Shown: positions 27,432 through 36,557, counted from the stretch's first letter. The stretch: 42,277 bases of DNA from Lachnospiraceae bacterium (GCA_022510525.1 JAFLTH010000020.1:1-42277); one strand, 5' to 3'. The notes: a model not told the origin generated them from the letters alone. Numbers and translations: made by a program.

Positions 27432-28011
27432 ACGGCAGTTGAAGGAGTTTGAACATTCTATTCATTCTATGGATATGACAATGTTTGAAAGATGGGTGGA
27501 TGAAGGAGTTAGAACGCTTCAATCCGGCAATAAAATCATTGCTTCAGGATTGGGTAAAAATGTACCGGTATGTGAGAAGTTTGTTGGGTCGATGCAATCG
27601 ATGGGGCTTGATGCATATTATCTTAATACAAATTCTGCTGTTCATGGAGATATGGGCGTAGTTAAAGATGGAGATATGGTCATTATCCTTACGAAGAGTG
27701 GAGAAACCGAAGAATCAATATACCTTTCCAGATTGTTGGAAAAAAGGAAAATAAATAAATGGTTGCTTACTTTTGAAAGAGAAAGTACATTAACTAGAGA
27801 AATACCCAATAGTATTGTGCTTGACCTTATGCATGAAGGTGATATGTGGAACATCATGCCTAACAATTCTACCACAATTAATTTGATTGTCTTGCAAGGA
27901 CTGGCTATGAAGATTGCAAGTAGTATGGAATTGACACTGGAAGATTTTAAGAGAAACCATCCTGGTGGTGCGATAGGAAAAATGAATAATATTACAAAAA
28001 GTTATAGATAG
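27415..28011 (+). CDS. SIS-domain phosphosugar isomerase
   Basis: The product is 198 residues, a single SIS domain. KIIASGLGKNVPV, ILTKSGETEES (phosphate-binding Ser/Thr loop) and FKRNHPGGAIGK near the C-terminus are hallmarks; the last motif is typical of KdsD/KpsF arabinose-5-phosphate isomerases, but the CBS pair usually found there is absent. GmhA (sedoheptulose-7-phosphate isomerase) is the other family to consider. It would interconvert a ketose and an aldose phosphate. It overlaps the nucleotidyltransferase-kinase gene by 17 bases, so its product probably feeds that enzyme. Confidence 0.82.
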   Translation: MTTYFERQLKEFEHSIHSMDMTMFERWVDEGVRTLQSGNKIIASGLGKNVPVCEKFVGSMQSMGLDAYYLNTNSAVHGDMGVVKDGDMVIILTKSGETEESIYLSRLLEKRKINKWLLTFERESTLTREIPNSIVLDLMHEGDMWNIMPNNSTTINLIVLQGLAMKIASSMELTLEDFKRNHPGGAIGKMNNITKSYR

Positions 28012-28048
28012 GGATGAATGATTTGGATTGTAAGAGAGGGATGAACCG

Positions 28049-29089
28049 ATGGATCAACCTATAGACTTGGTCCTCCCATGGGTGGATTCAAATGATCCCG
28101 AATGGAGAGAACAAAAAAATTTTTATGAAAGTCAGCAAGCTATAATAAAAGAAGGAAATTCTGAGATACGGTATCAAAATTGGGATAATCTCCAGTATGT
28201 CTTTCGAGGAATTGAGAAATTTATGCCTTGGGTGAACAGAGTATTTTTTGTTACATGCGGCCAAAAACCGGATTGGCTGAATGAAAAATGTGAAAAATTA
28301 GTGTTGATTGATCATTCAGATTATATACCCCCAAAATATTTGCCGACATTTAATTCCAATGTCATTGAAATGAATTATTTTAGAATTCCGGAATTAAGCG
28401 AAAACTTTATATTATTTAATGATGATCTGTTTCCTGTTAGTCCAATTGAAGAAGAATACTATTTTTTGAATGATAAGCCTTGCGCCGAAGCAATTGAAAC
28501 TCATTTTACATTAAAAGGCGAAATGAATATACAGATGTTATATTCGGCAATCAACAATATGGTGTTGATAAATAAATATTTTGACAAGAAAAAAGTATTA
28601 AAAGAAAATTGGGAAAAATGGTTAAGTCCTGTCTATGGGGAAAGAGTGAAACAGAATATCGAATTATTGTATTGGCAGAATTTTGAATCCTTTGTGTATC
28701 CCCACGAGGCAAAACCCATTAAAAAATCAATTTTAGCTGAAATTTGGAATAAAGAATATGATTTGATGGATAAATTTTCTTGTAATAAATTTCGATCATA
28801 TTCGGACTTTACACAACAATTGATTACAATATGGCAGATTTGTTCAGGTGAATTTGTTCCCCATAAGTTTAAAGGTAAGTTTTTTGAAACGGATTTAGAT
28901 AATTGCTATGAAATTGCAGATATCATAAAGGCACAGAAAGTACCGATTCTCAGTTTGAATGAAAGTACAGTAACTGATTTTGAAGAAGTAAAAAATGTTA
29001 TTACTTCTGCCCTGGACAGCATATTACCGGATAGGTCAATGTTTGAATACGAGGATGAATATGGATGTAACAGAAAAACAAATACTTGA
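28049..29089 (+). CDS. Stealth-family capsular polysaccharide phosphotransferase
   Basis: The product is 346 residues. The Stealth conserved regions are readable in order: IDLVLPWVDSNDPEW (CR1) at residues 5-19, then IRYQNWDNLQYVFRGIEKF and FVTCGQKPDWL (CR2), FNDDLFP (near 130), and later a Lys/His-containing C-terminal part. Stealth proteins are hexose-1-phosphotransferases that build phosphodiester-linked glycans from UDP-sugars, seen in capsules and in eukaryotic GlcNAc-1-phosphotransferase. Activity is cytoplasmic. AGAGGGA stands a few bases before ATG 28049. The 3' end overlaps the small gene that follows by 29 bases. Confidence 0.88.
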   Translation: MDQPIDLVLPWVDSNDPEWREQKNFYESQQAIIKEGNSEIRYQNWDNLQYVFRGIEKFMPWVNRVFFVTCGQKPDWLNEKCEKLVLIDHSDYIPPKYLPTFNSNVIEMNYFRIPELSENFILFNDDLFPVSPIEEEYYFLNDKPCAEAIETHFTLKGEMNIQMLYSAINNMVLINKYFDKKKVLKENWEKWLSPVYGERVKQNIELLYWQNFESFVYPHEAKPIKKSILAEIWNKEYDLMDKFSCNKFRSYSDFTQQLITIWQICSGEFVPHKFKGKFFETDLDNCYEIADIIKAQKVPILSLNESTVTDFEEVKNVITSALDSILPDRSMFEYEDEYGCNRKTNT

Positions 29090-29420
29090 GAGATTGGATC
29101 GTATCATACACGATTATAATAGAGTGATCATTATAAAAAAGAATAGTGACAGTCAATATTTAATCTCGAAACTTTCAAGGAAAATTCGGGAAGACAACGG
29201 AAATGTTTTGATTGTCACTAATGATATTTTTGTTGAAGATGTCTGCGTGAATGTTGTAACAGATCCTGAAATAGAACTATATTGCAAACTGTATTTTACA
29301 TATGAATTTTCAGACCGTTTTACGGTCATAACTGGCAGTGGTCAATATCCTAGTCTGTTCAATTATCTTTCTACCGGCATTTTAACGGAAGAGGAAATTT
29401 TGGAAGCGATTTTGCAGTAG
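29061..29420 (+). CDS. Small protein coupled to the Stealth transferase
   Basis: The product is 119 residues and is not recognised. It is soluble, with alternating helices and strands (RVIIIKKNSDSQYLISKL, then VLIVTNDIF, then VITGSGQYPS), suggesting an alpha/beta fold. No catalytic motif is obvious. The frame is open from 28995, but GAGG at 29051-29054 stands 6 bases before ATG 29061 (with ATG 29055 as an alternative). It overlaps the Stealth gene by 29 bases, so it is probably translated together with it and may be its partner or regulator. Confidence 0.55.
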   Translation: MDVTEKQILERLDRIIHDYNRVIIIKKNSDSQYLISKLSRKIREDNGNVLIVTNDIFVEDVCVNVVTDPEIELYCKLYFTYEFSDRFTVITGSGQYPSLFNYLSTGILTEEEILEAILQ

Positions 29421-29436
29421 AAAGGGATGAAAATTA

Positions 29437-30729
29437 ATGGACAAGCAGCATTATGAGGAAATGGTCTCGACTCTTTCTGATTTGGAGCAAGAGGGGAAAA
29501 TCCAAGGGAAAAGCATATATTTGTTCGGTCACTGCAACGCTACGGAAGAACTTGCAGATTTACTTATATCGCGGGGATATCATCCAGTGGCGATTTTGGA
29601 TAATAACAGGAATAAGCATGGAAATGATTATAAAGGAATTTCAATAGTCCCGCCGTCAGATATTTTGTCAAAGCAGCAGGAGGAAACATTGGTTTGTATC
29701 GCTGCCAGAGCTTATGCCGCCATGTCTGACCAGCTAAAGAGGTTGGGATATAAAGGACAGGTCAAGAAACTGGTGGATTATAATAGTTATGCTGACTATT
29801 CGCTTTCTGATGAAACAATTGCAAGAATGAGAGCAAGAGCTGCACGCGGGATGAAGGCGCTGGATTCGGTTACAGAAAAATATCCGGGCTATTTCAGAAT
29901 CCTTTGCCCGTTCCAGGCTCTTGGTGATATCTATTTTATGATGTCATACCTGCCATATTTTCTAGAGAAGCGTAAAAAAAAGAAATGTGTGATCTGTGTC
30001 ATAGGTAATGCTTGTAGTCAGGTGGTAAAGTTATATTTCAACAATGGAAACGGTAATGTCAAGGCGCTGGTGGGAAACTTTCAATATGCGGTTGAGATTT
30101 TTTCGCAGAAAGATATAGATGAACTGATCCAGGCAGCGATCTACACGCGGGACCAGGAGAGCTATATAGCTCATCAGGACAGACCATATGTGAATGATCT
30201 ATTTAAGGCTCTTTATAGAAAAAAGATCCCGCTGGAGCAGATTTATTGCTGCGGTGTGTTTGGACTGCCGAAAGATACGGCCCCGGTTTTGCCAACGGAT
30301 TTTGCAGAATATGAGGAGCTGGAGATCATCCCAAAAAATAATGCAGTCATCTTGTCTCCATATGCCAAATCAGTTACAGCTTTACCGATAGAGATTTGGA
30401 ATGATGTGGTTTCTTATTACAAGAATCTTGGAAAAGCATGTTTTACAAATGTAGTTGGTGATGAGAAACCCTTAGAGGGAACAATTGCAATTAGCCCTAA
30501 AATAAATGAAATTCGGTCGGTTGTTGAGAGAGCAGGATGTTTTGTGGGGATAAGAAGTGGAATGTGTGATGTGCTCAGAACAGCGGATGCTGAAAAAACA
30601 GCGTTATTCCCTGATTATAACTATTGCGATACCCAGTGGAAGTCCATAAATATGTATTATATGGATGGTTGGAACAATATTGTGGTTAAGGACGGTTTCA
30701 GATGGGAGGATGCAATATGTCTGAATTAG
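29437..30729 (+). CDS. GT9-like glycosyltransferase with N-terminal Rossmann module
   Basis: The product is 430 residues. Residues about 24-120 are the recurring Rossmann-like module (IYLFGHCNATEEL with degenerate glycines, then AILDNNRNK). Residues about 150-430 resemble GT9 heptosyltransferase-like GT-B enzymes: FQALGDIYFMMSYLPYFL resembles the GDxL..tPal start, VILSPYAKSVTALP the donor-domain start, and GCFVGIRSGMCDVL the G-x-R-S-G-x-x-D signature near the nucleotide site. With the SIS isomerase and the HAD phosphatase nearby, a heptose-like donor is plausible. The HAD gene overlaps its end by 13 bases. Confidence 0.72.
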   Translation: MDKQHYEEMVSTLSDLEQEGKIQGKSIYLFGHCNATEELADLLISRGYHPVAILDNNRNKHGNDYKGISIVPPSDILSKQQEETLVCIAARAYAAMSDQLKRLGYKGQVKKLVDYNSYADYSLSDETIARMRARAARGMKALDSVTEKYPGYFRILCPFQALGDIYFMMSYLPYFLEKRKKKKCVICVIGNACSQVVKLYFNNGNGNVKALVGNFQYAVEIFSQKDIDELIQAAIYTRDQESYIAHQDRPYVNDLFKALYRKKIPLEQIYCCGVFGLPKDTAPVLPTDFAEYEELEIIPKNNAVILSPYAKSVTALPIEIWNDVVSYYKNLGKACFTNVVGDEKPLEGTIAISPKINEIRSVVERAGCFVGIRSGMCDVLRTADAEKTALFPDYNYCDTQWKSINMYYMDGWNNIVVKDGFRWEDAICLN

Positions 30730-31085
30730 TATTATCTACATTGCCAAAGACATGGGTATTTGACCTTGATGGAACGCTGCTGAAACACAATGGGTATAAG
30801 ATTGACGGCAGGGATACAGTTCTTCCCGGTGTATTGGAGTATATGAGCACTATCCCTGCTGAGGATAAAATAGTCATATTTACATCCAGGACAGATGGGT
30901 ATAAACAGATGACTTTAGATTTCCTTGCAGAGCAGGGGATAAAGTATGATGAAATCCTTTTTAACATGCCGATGGGGGAGAGAATCCTGGTAAATGACAG
31001 AAAACCGTCAGGATTGGATATGTCTGTGGTAATCAATCTTAACAGAGATGAATTTGATCTGCCTGAAATTATTAGGCAGATGTAA
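30717..31085 (+). CDS. HAD-family phosphatase
   Basis: The product is 122 residues, a minimal HAD domain. WVFDLDGTLL carries the DxD nucleophile pair (D16, D18), IVIFTSRTD gives motif II, and ILVNDRKPSGLD the late acidic motif. It lacks a large cap, like GmhB-type or small sugar-phosphate phosphatases. It would remove a phosphate from a sugar phosphate made by the isomerase/kinase set. GGGAGGA at 30704-30710 sits 6 bases before ATG 30717, preferred over ATG 30702. It overlaps the GT9-like gene by 13 bases. Confidence 0.75.
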   Translation: MSELVLSTLPKTWVFDLDGTLLKHNGYKIDGRDTVLPGVLEYMSTIPAEDKIVIFTSRTDGYKQMTLDFLAEQGIKYDEILFNMPMGERILVNDRKPSGLDMSVVINLNRDEFDLPEIIRQM

Positions 31086-31178
31086 TAAAGAAATCTTAAG
31101 CGGTCTGAAAAGCATTAGGAATCGGAATGATTTCCTGTTTGAGTGAGAAAAACTGCGCGTTTTTAAGGAGGAATGAGT

Positions 31179-33416
31179 ATGAACAATAGTCTATTATCGG
31201 AGTATATTGACGGCGAACATAAAAACTTCTTTAATGTAGAGAAAGAATTTTTTTTAATTGATAACAATAATTTGACAGATATCCACTCACGATTATATGG
31301 ATTCTCAGTCCAAGATAGTGGTATTTATGAAAATGAAAATCTTACGCAGGGAGCGGTTGCTCAAATGGAGGGTTGTGGTTGTTATGTATATGTTGATGTG
31401 AAAGATGATGAAATTATAATTAAGCAAGATTTTAACGGAAGTTGGGGGATTTATTTTTTCCAATATGAGGATTATTTTGCAATCAGTAATTCTTTTTTTA
31501 GATTATTAGACCATATTAAAAAGGAATATCCTATCTCCTTAGATAGAGATTATTGCAATCACATTATTGTTGATAACCTTGCCAGTCTTACCTGCTCGGA
31601 AACCCCTGTAAAAGAAATAAAACTCATTGCCAAAAATGCCGTTATTAAAATTGATATTTTGAAAAAGCAGTTATATTTTGATTATATCGACTATAAAGAA
31701 GACAGTTTCTCACTAAACTCAGAAGAAGGACTAGCCGTTCTGGATCATTGGTTTGAACGATGGACTACTCTTTTTAAAAAGTTAAAGGAAAAAACCGGGA
31801 ATATAATGGCTACACTTTCAGGTGGTTTTGACAGTAGAATAACTTTTCTTTTATTGTTGTGTTCAGGAATTGACTTGAATGAAATATGTGTACATTCCAT
31901 TGACAGTAATTTAAAAACCTACGCGGAAGACTATAAAATTGCAACCTCAATTGCAGAATATTATGGCTTTAAGCTTAATTGTTTCAATTTTTCCAGTAGT
32001 GCTATACACTACAGTCTTCAGGACGTTATCAATATAGTATTTTACACTAAAATGGGATTTCATAAAGAAATGTATTTTAAATTGAATAAATTAGAAGAGA
32101 AAAGATATGTGATTGCTGGTGCTGGAGGGGAGTCTGTCAGAGCGCATTGGGATGTGCCGGCAGATAAATTTATTCAGGATCATGTTAATCGAGCCAATCG
32201 ATATTCTTCAAATCTTGCCAAGGAAATGGGGGATTCAATTGATAAACTGTTAGGTGAGGCTTATGAAATTATTGAAAATAATTTTCATATTAATGATGAA
32301 AATTCAATACAATATCCACTTTATATTCATAGGGAAAACAGATGCAGAAGTCATTTTGGCAAAGGGGCGGTAGAAGGCTATTTTGCTAATAAATATACCC
32401 TTCAGCCTTTAATAGATCCTGATTTAAGAAGAATTCGGTTATACGAACCCGAATGCCGAGATAACAATCTATTAATGGCAATGATTTATGTTAGATATTG
32501 TCCTAAACTTCTCGAATTCGAATTTGAAGGGAATCGGAGTATTTCAAAAGATACAATAGCGTTTGCAAATCAGATAAACAATAAATTTCCGTATTCCCCT
32601 CTTAAAGATGTGATACCTTCGGATGAGAATTTTAGTGTTATCACCAAGGACTCTAAAGTATCAGAATTATTAGAGAAGAATAACCTGTTAATAACTGCAG
32701 AAATGGTACGAAATTACCTTAAAGGAGCGTTTGATTCCGTTGGCTTTAGAAAACTTTTTGCAATGTATTTTGACGAGGAAATTTATCATTTTGCTAAACA
32801 ATCATATGAAATAGCTAACTATTATCCTATGCGGGAATGCTATTCTACACTTGCCATAGGAAAAGTCATTGAGGATATCTTTGTAAGCGAAAATACCAGA
32901 CACCCTATGATATCTCAAAATTTAGATTACTTTATAAAGAATAATTGCTATCAACCTAATTATGATAAAAAAATTGAGGTTTTAGATAAATTTAAGGATT
33001 ACTTAACAGCAAGGATTGATGTAAAATTTAAAGGCAATGAAAGATCTGATATTGAAATAGTAGATATTTCTGATCCTACAGCTAAAATATTAAAACCTAT
33101 TCGGCTTCAGCGAGAGGGGACATGTACTGTAATAGAGTCATATATGGGTAGTATTGACATAAGCCTAAAAGCAAAAATAGCCGGAGAAATATCGATAGAG
33201 TTAAAGGGCAGGTTTGTATGGGGACAAGATAAAGATACTGACAGAATTCCATATTGGATTGATTATCACTTTTGCCAGATTAATAATTCAGTTGAATTTT
33301 CCGAAATAAAGCCTGCATGGCATGACCGACCGATATGTTTTTCTCGTCTGATGGCTCAGGGAGATAATTTGACTCTGCGTCTGACATGGAGTCCGCATAG
33401 AAGCGATATGGTCTAG
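31179..33416 (+). CDS. Asparagine-synthetase-like protein with degenerate N-terminus
   Basis: The product is 745 residues. Residues about 200-430 carry the PP-loop ATP pyrophosphatase motif (TLSGGFDSRITF) of class B asparagine synthetases, so an ATP-activated carboxylate is expected. The N-terminal 190 residues resemble the beta-rich GATase II half but lack the Cys2 nucleophile (the start is MNNSLL), so glutamine cannot be the direct ammonia source; another amine may be used. The C-terminal 200 residues are not recognised. Such proteins in polysaccharide loci may amidate uronic acids. AAGGAGG at 31165-31171 gives a 7-base spacer to ATG 31179, whereas ATG 31173 would have only 1 base. Confidence 0.7.
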   Translation: MNNSLLSEYIDGEHKNFFNVEKEFFLIDNNNLTDIHSRLYGFSVQDSGIYENENLTQGAVAQMEGCGCYVYVDVKDDEIIIKQDFNGSWGIYFFQYEDYFAISNSFFRLLDHIKKEYPISLDRDYCNHIIVDNLASLTCSETPVKEIKLIAKNAVIKIDILKKQLYFDYIDYKEDSFSLNSEEGLAVLDHWFERWTTLFKKLKEKTGNIMATLSGGFDSRITFLLLLCSGIDLNEICVHSIDSNLKTYAEDYKIATSIAEYYGFKLNCFNFSSSAIHYSLQDVINIVFYTKMGFHKEMYFKLNKLEEKRYVIAGAGGESVRAHWDVPADKFIQDHVNRANRYSSNLAKEMGDSIDKLLGEAYEIIENNFHINDENSIQYPLYIHRENRCRSHFGKGAVEGYFANKYTLQPLIDPDLRRIRLYEPECRDNNLLMAMIYVRYCPKLLEFEFEGNRSISKDTIAFANQINNKFPYSPLKDVIPSDENFSVITKDSKVSELLEKNNLLITAEMVRNYLKGAFDSVGFRKLFAMYFDEEIYHFAKQSYEIANYYPMRECYSTLAIGKVIEDIFVSENTRHPMISQNLDYFIKNNCYQPNYDKKIEVLDKFKDYLTARIDVKFKGNERSDIEIVDISDPTAKILKPIRLQREGTCTVIESYMGSIDISLKAKIAGEISIELKGRFVWGQDKDTDRIPYWIDYHFCQINNSVEFSEIKPAWHDRPICFSRLMAQGDNLTLRLTWSPHRSDMV

Positions 33417-33430
33417 TTGGAGGTGTTAGT

Positions 33431-34792
33431 ATGCATTTTATGATGGCATTTGGTTGGGCCAGCATTATGCTGTGTCTTGGTATGTTACTTAGAGCAAAAG
33501 TTCCCTTCTTGCGAAATATGCTGGTTCCCGCAAGTGTGATTGCGGGCATATTGGGAATCGTGTTTATAAATGTTACCGGCGTTTTTGGAGTTGATGTTGG
33601 AACAAACGTGGGTATGTTTACGGATATCGTAAACAACTTGTTCACTGTATCGTTTATTTCTATTAGCCTTACTTCTACCCCAAAAGAAGAGGGGAATTCT
33701 GCGAAAAACACTTTAAAAGGTGCTTGGGGACTTGGCGTTGTATGGTGTTTCCTCTATGCCCTAACACCCCTTGTTGGCGCCAGTATTGTCGCTCTTTTAG
33801 GTAAGGGTGTCGGCATGGACAGCATTTATGGCATGCTGATTCAGTTTGCTTTCTGTCAGGGTCCTGGTCAGTCTGCTTCCTATGGCGCTCTGTTTGAACA
33901 GTTTGGCTGGGAGAATGCCTCTATGGTGGCAATCGCATTTTCTGCGGTAGGTTTTGTTGCAGCGTTTCTTGTTGGCATACCGATGGCAAAGGCCGGTGTC
34001 AAACGCAGCATTGCAAAACACTGCGGTAAGATTGATGATGCTATTCTGAAGGGCTATCTGAAAAAAGAAGAGCAGACGGAAGTCATGGTAAAGGATACTA
34101 CCTGCAACAGCAATATTGAAACCTTGGCGTTCCATTTTGCAATTATTGGTTTGTGCTATGTTCTGGCCGCTGGCATTGCGAATTTATTGTCCATGATTCC
34201 AGGTTTCCTTGGAACCTCTATGAGCGGCATGATGTTTATGAACGGTATGTACGCAGCTTATATTATGAAGTTTCTTTTGAAGAAACTGAAGCTGGATTTT
34301 CTTCTGGAAAATACTCTTCAAAGCAAGATTACTGGGTGGACAGCCGACTACCTTGTGGTATGTGCCTTCATGGCCGTATCAGTAGGTATTATTAAGGATT
34401 GGATTGTACCGATCCTGGTGGTTTGTATTGTCACAACGGTGATTACTGCAATTGTATGCTTCTATTTTGGTCAGCGATTTGGTGGAAGCAATGACTTTGA
34501 AAGAACACTAGGCTTGTATGGCACTTGTACTGGAACTGTGCCCAGTGGCATCGCCCTTGTCAGAATCGTTGATCCTAACTTCCAGACATCTACAGCGGTG
34601 GAACTTGGCGCCTGCAATCTGGTGATGATGTTGAGCACACCGATTTATATTATCCTGCTTGCGCTTGCAGCTGGTTCTATTGGAATGCCGATTGCCTTGG
34701 GCGGCCTTGCGGTATGCTGCGTGGTGTATTTGATTATTTTAAAAGTGTCCAAAATATGGGGCAAGCCGACTTTCAGTTGGAAAGGAAATTAA
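33431..34792 (+). CDS. GltS-like sodium-dependent carboxylate/glutamate transporter
   Basis: The product is 453 residues with about 10-12 hydrophobic segments. The architecture resembles GltS (ESS family): a central Gly-rich pore segment FCQGPGQSASYGALF and a late GTVPSGIALVRIVDP motif, equivalent to the second symmetrical half. It would import an organic anion, perhaps an amino acid, with sodium. GGAGGT precedes ATG 33431, and the next gene begins 3 bases after its stop, so the two form a transcription unit. Neither has an evident tie to glycan synthesis, and base composition appears less AT-rich than that of the flanking glycosyltransferase genes. Confidence 0.8.
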   Translation: MHFMMAFGWASIMLCLGMLLRAKVPFLRNMLVPASVIAGILGIVFINVTGVFGVDVGTNVGMFTDIVNNLFTVSFISISLTSTPKEEGNSAKNTLKGAWGLGVVWCFLYALTPLVGASIVALLGKGVGMDSIYGMLIQFAFCQGPGQSASYGALFEQFGWENASMVAIAFSAVGFVAAFLVGIPMAKAGVKRSIAKHCGKIDDAILKGYLKKEEQTEVMVKDTTCNSNIETLAFHFAIIGLCYVLAAGIANLLSMIPGFLGTSMSGMMFMNGMYAAYIMKFLLKKLKLDFLLENTLQSKITGWTADYLVVCAFMAVSVGIIKDWIVPILVVCIVTTVITAIVCFYFGQRFGGSNDFERTLGLYGTCTGTVPSGIALVRIVDPNFQTSTAVELGACNLVMMLSTPIYIILLALAAGSIGMPIALGGLAVCCVVYLIILKVSKIWGKPTFSWKGN

Positions 34793-34795
34793 GAT

Positions 34796-36391
34796 ATGGA
34801 GACCATATTTTATAATGGTACGATCATAACGATGGAAGAGAGTTCAGTGCCAGAAGCTGTTCTTGTCAGGGAAGGCAGTATTGCAGCGCTTGGTTCTCTG
34901 GAAGATGTTAAGAAAGCAGCGAAGGATCCGGAGATGTTTGATTTGGATGGCAAATGTCTGATGCCGTCTTTCATTGATCCGCACAGCCATATCTTAATGA
35001 ATGGACAGATGTCAATGTTTGCAAGGCTGGGAACTTGTGAATCGCATCAGGACATTATTGATGTGCTGAAGGCTTTTCTTGCGGAGCATGATATTGATGA
35101 AAGCGGTGCATTACTTGGGTTCGGCTATGATCACAATTTCTTAAAAGAAGGTTCTCATCCGAATAAAAGAGTGCTGGATCAGGTCAGCACAGAAATCCCG
35201 ATTCTTATTCTGCATGTATCAGCGCATCTGGCTTGTGCCAACAGCAAAGCGCTGGAATTGGCAGGTATAACCGGGGATACGCCAAACCCGCAAGGCGGTG
35301 TCATTGGACGGTTAGAGGGCACTATGGAGCCAAGCGGTTATCTAGAAGAAGCCGGCATGGGTATGGTTCAGACGGCGGTTACCGGTAGAATCCAACCGGA
35401 CTTCCAGGTAGTCATGTCTGGGATGCAGGATAATTACATTCAGAATGGTGTGACAACTATTCAGGATGGAGCGACAACAGAAAATGATTTAAATACTCTG
35501 AAGATGATTTCCGCCATGGGACAACTGAAAATAGATGTCGTGGCATATCCTTTGATGTCCAGTGGCGGTATTGATCTTCTTCATCAAAACCAGGATATTT
35601 GTCATAAATACAAAAACAGACTGAAGATTGGCGGCTATAAACTGGTTCTTGATGGCTCACCTCAAGGACGTTCTGCGTGGATGTCGAAACCATATTTGGG
35701 TGGCGATCCTGAGTATTGCGGCTATCCTTGGCTGCAGAATGAAACCGTGGAGTCCTATGTGAAAACAGCGGTGGAAGAAGGTCAACAGCTCCTTGCTCAT
35801 TGTAACGGTGATGCTGCTAGTGAACAGTATTTGAATGCGTATGAAAAAGCGATAAAGGAAACCGGTTGTCACACTAATCTTCGGCCGGTTATGATTCATT
35901 GCCAAACCATTAGAAATGACCAGCTTGACCGTATGGCGAAAATCAATATGATAGCATCGATTTTTGTAGGACATGTTTACTATTGGGGTGATGTCCATAT
36001 GAAGAATTTTGGCATTGAAAGAGGTAATCACATCAGCCCGGCAAGAGATGCGATAGATCGGGGCGTAAAAGTCAATTTTCATCAGGATACTCCTGTTACA
36101 CCGCCGGATATGATGCATTCTGTATGGTGCGCAGTCAACCGTATCAGCAGGACAGGTAAAGTAATCGGTGAAGACCAGAGTGTTTCTGTTTATGAAGCTT
36201 TAAAAGCGGTTACAATCGATGCTGCTTATGAATATTTTGAGGAAAATCTGAAAGGCAGCATTAAGGTTGGGAAGCTTGCGGATTTAGTTATATTGGATCA
36301 ATCTCCGTTGGCCGTTGATACAATGCAGATTAAAAGTATTAAAGTGTTGAGGACAATCAAAGAGGGCGTTACGCTTTATGTAAATGACTGA
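34796..36391 (+). CDS. YtcJ-like amidohydrolase
   Basis: The product is 531 residues, the usual size of Amidohydrolase_3/YtcJ-type proteins. FYNGTIITM starts the composite beta-sandwich; CLMPSFIDPHSHIL carries the HxH metal motif; later HCNG, MIHCQ and the FHQDTPVTPP segment supply further metal and catalytic residues. The sandwich closes at the C-terminus (GKLADLVILD). It would hydrolyse an amide, cyclic amide or carbamate; the substrate is presumably brought in by the transporter encoded 3 bases upstream. Members of this family are hard to assign from sequence. Confidence 0.8.
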   Translation: METIFYNGTIITMEESSVPEAVLVREGSIAALGSLEDVKKAAKDPEMFDLDGKCLMPSFIDPHSHILMNGQMSMFARLGTCESHQDIIDVLKAFLAEHDIDESGALLGFGYDHNFLKEGSHPNKRVLDQVSTEIPILILHVSAHLACANSKALELAGITGDTPNPQGGVIGRLEGTMEPSGYLEEAGMGMVQTAVTGRIQPDFQVVMSGMQDNYIQNGVTTIQDGATTENDLNTLKMISAMGQLKIDVVAYPLMSSGGIDLLHQNQDICHKYKNRLKIGGYKLVLDGSPQGRSAWMSKPYLGGDPEYCGYPWLQNETVESYVKTAVEEGQQLLAHCNGDAASEQYLNAYEKAIKETGCHTNLRPVMIHCQTIRNDQLDRMAKINMIASIFVGHVYYWGDVHMKNFGIERGNHISPARDAIDRGVKVNFHQDTPVTPPDMMHSVWCAVNRISRTGKVIGEDQSVSVYEALKAVTIDAAYEYFEENLKGSIKVGKLADLVILDQSPLAVDTMQIKSIKVLRTIKEGVTLYVND

Positions 36392-36557
36392 AGGAAGACC
36401 GGCAGCTACAAGCGGTTTCCACCGATTATTTACATGAACTTTCTATAGGAAATTCAGGTAAACTGTATTGCTTTTTCCTTATATTATTGTAGGCGTAAAA
36501 TAGCCCGTCTTTACCTCAGTTAATTTTTCTGCCATGCTTTAAAAACTTATAAAACTA

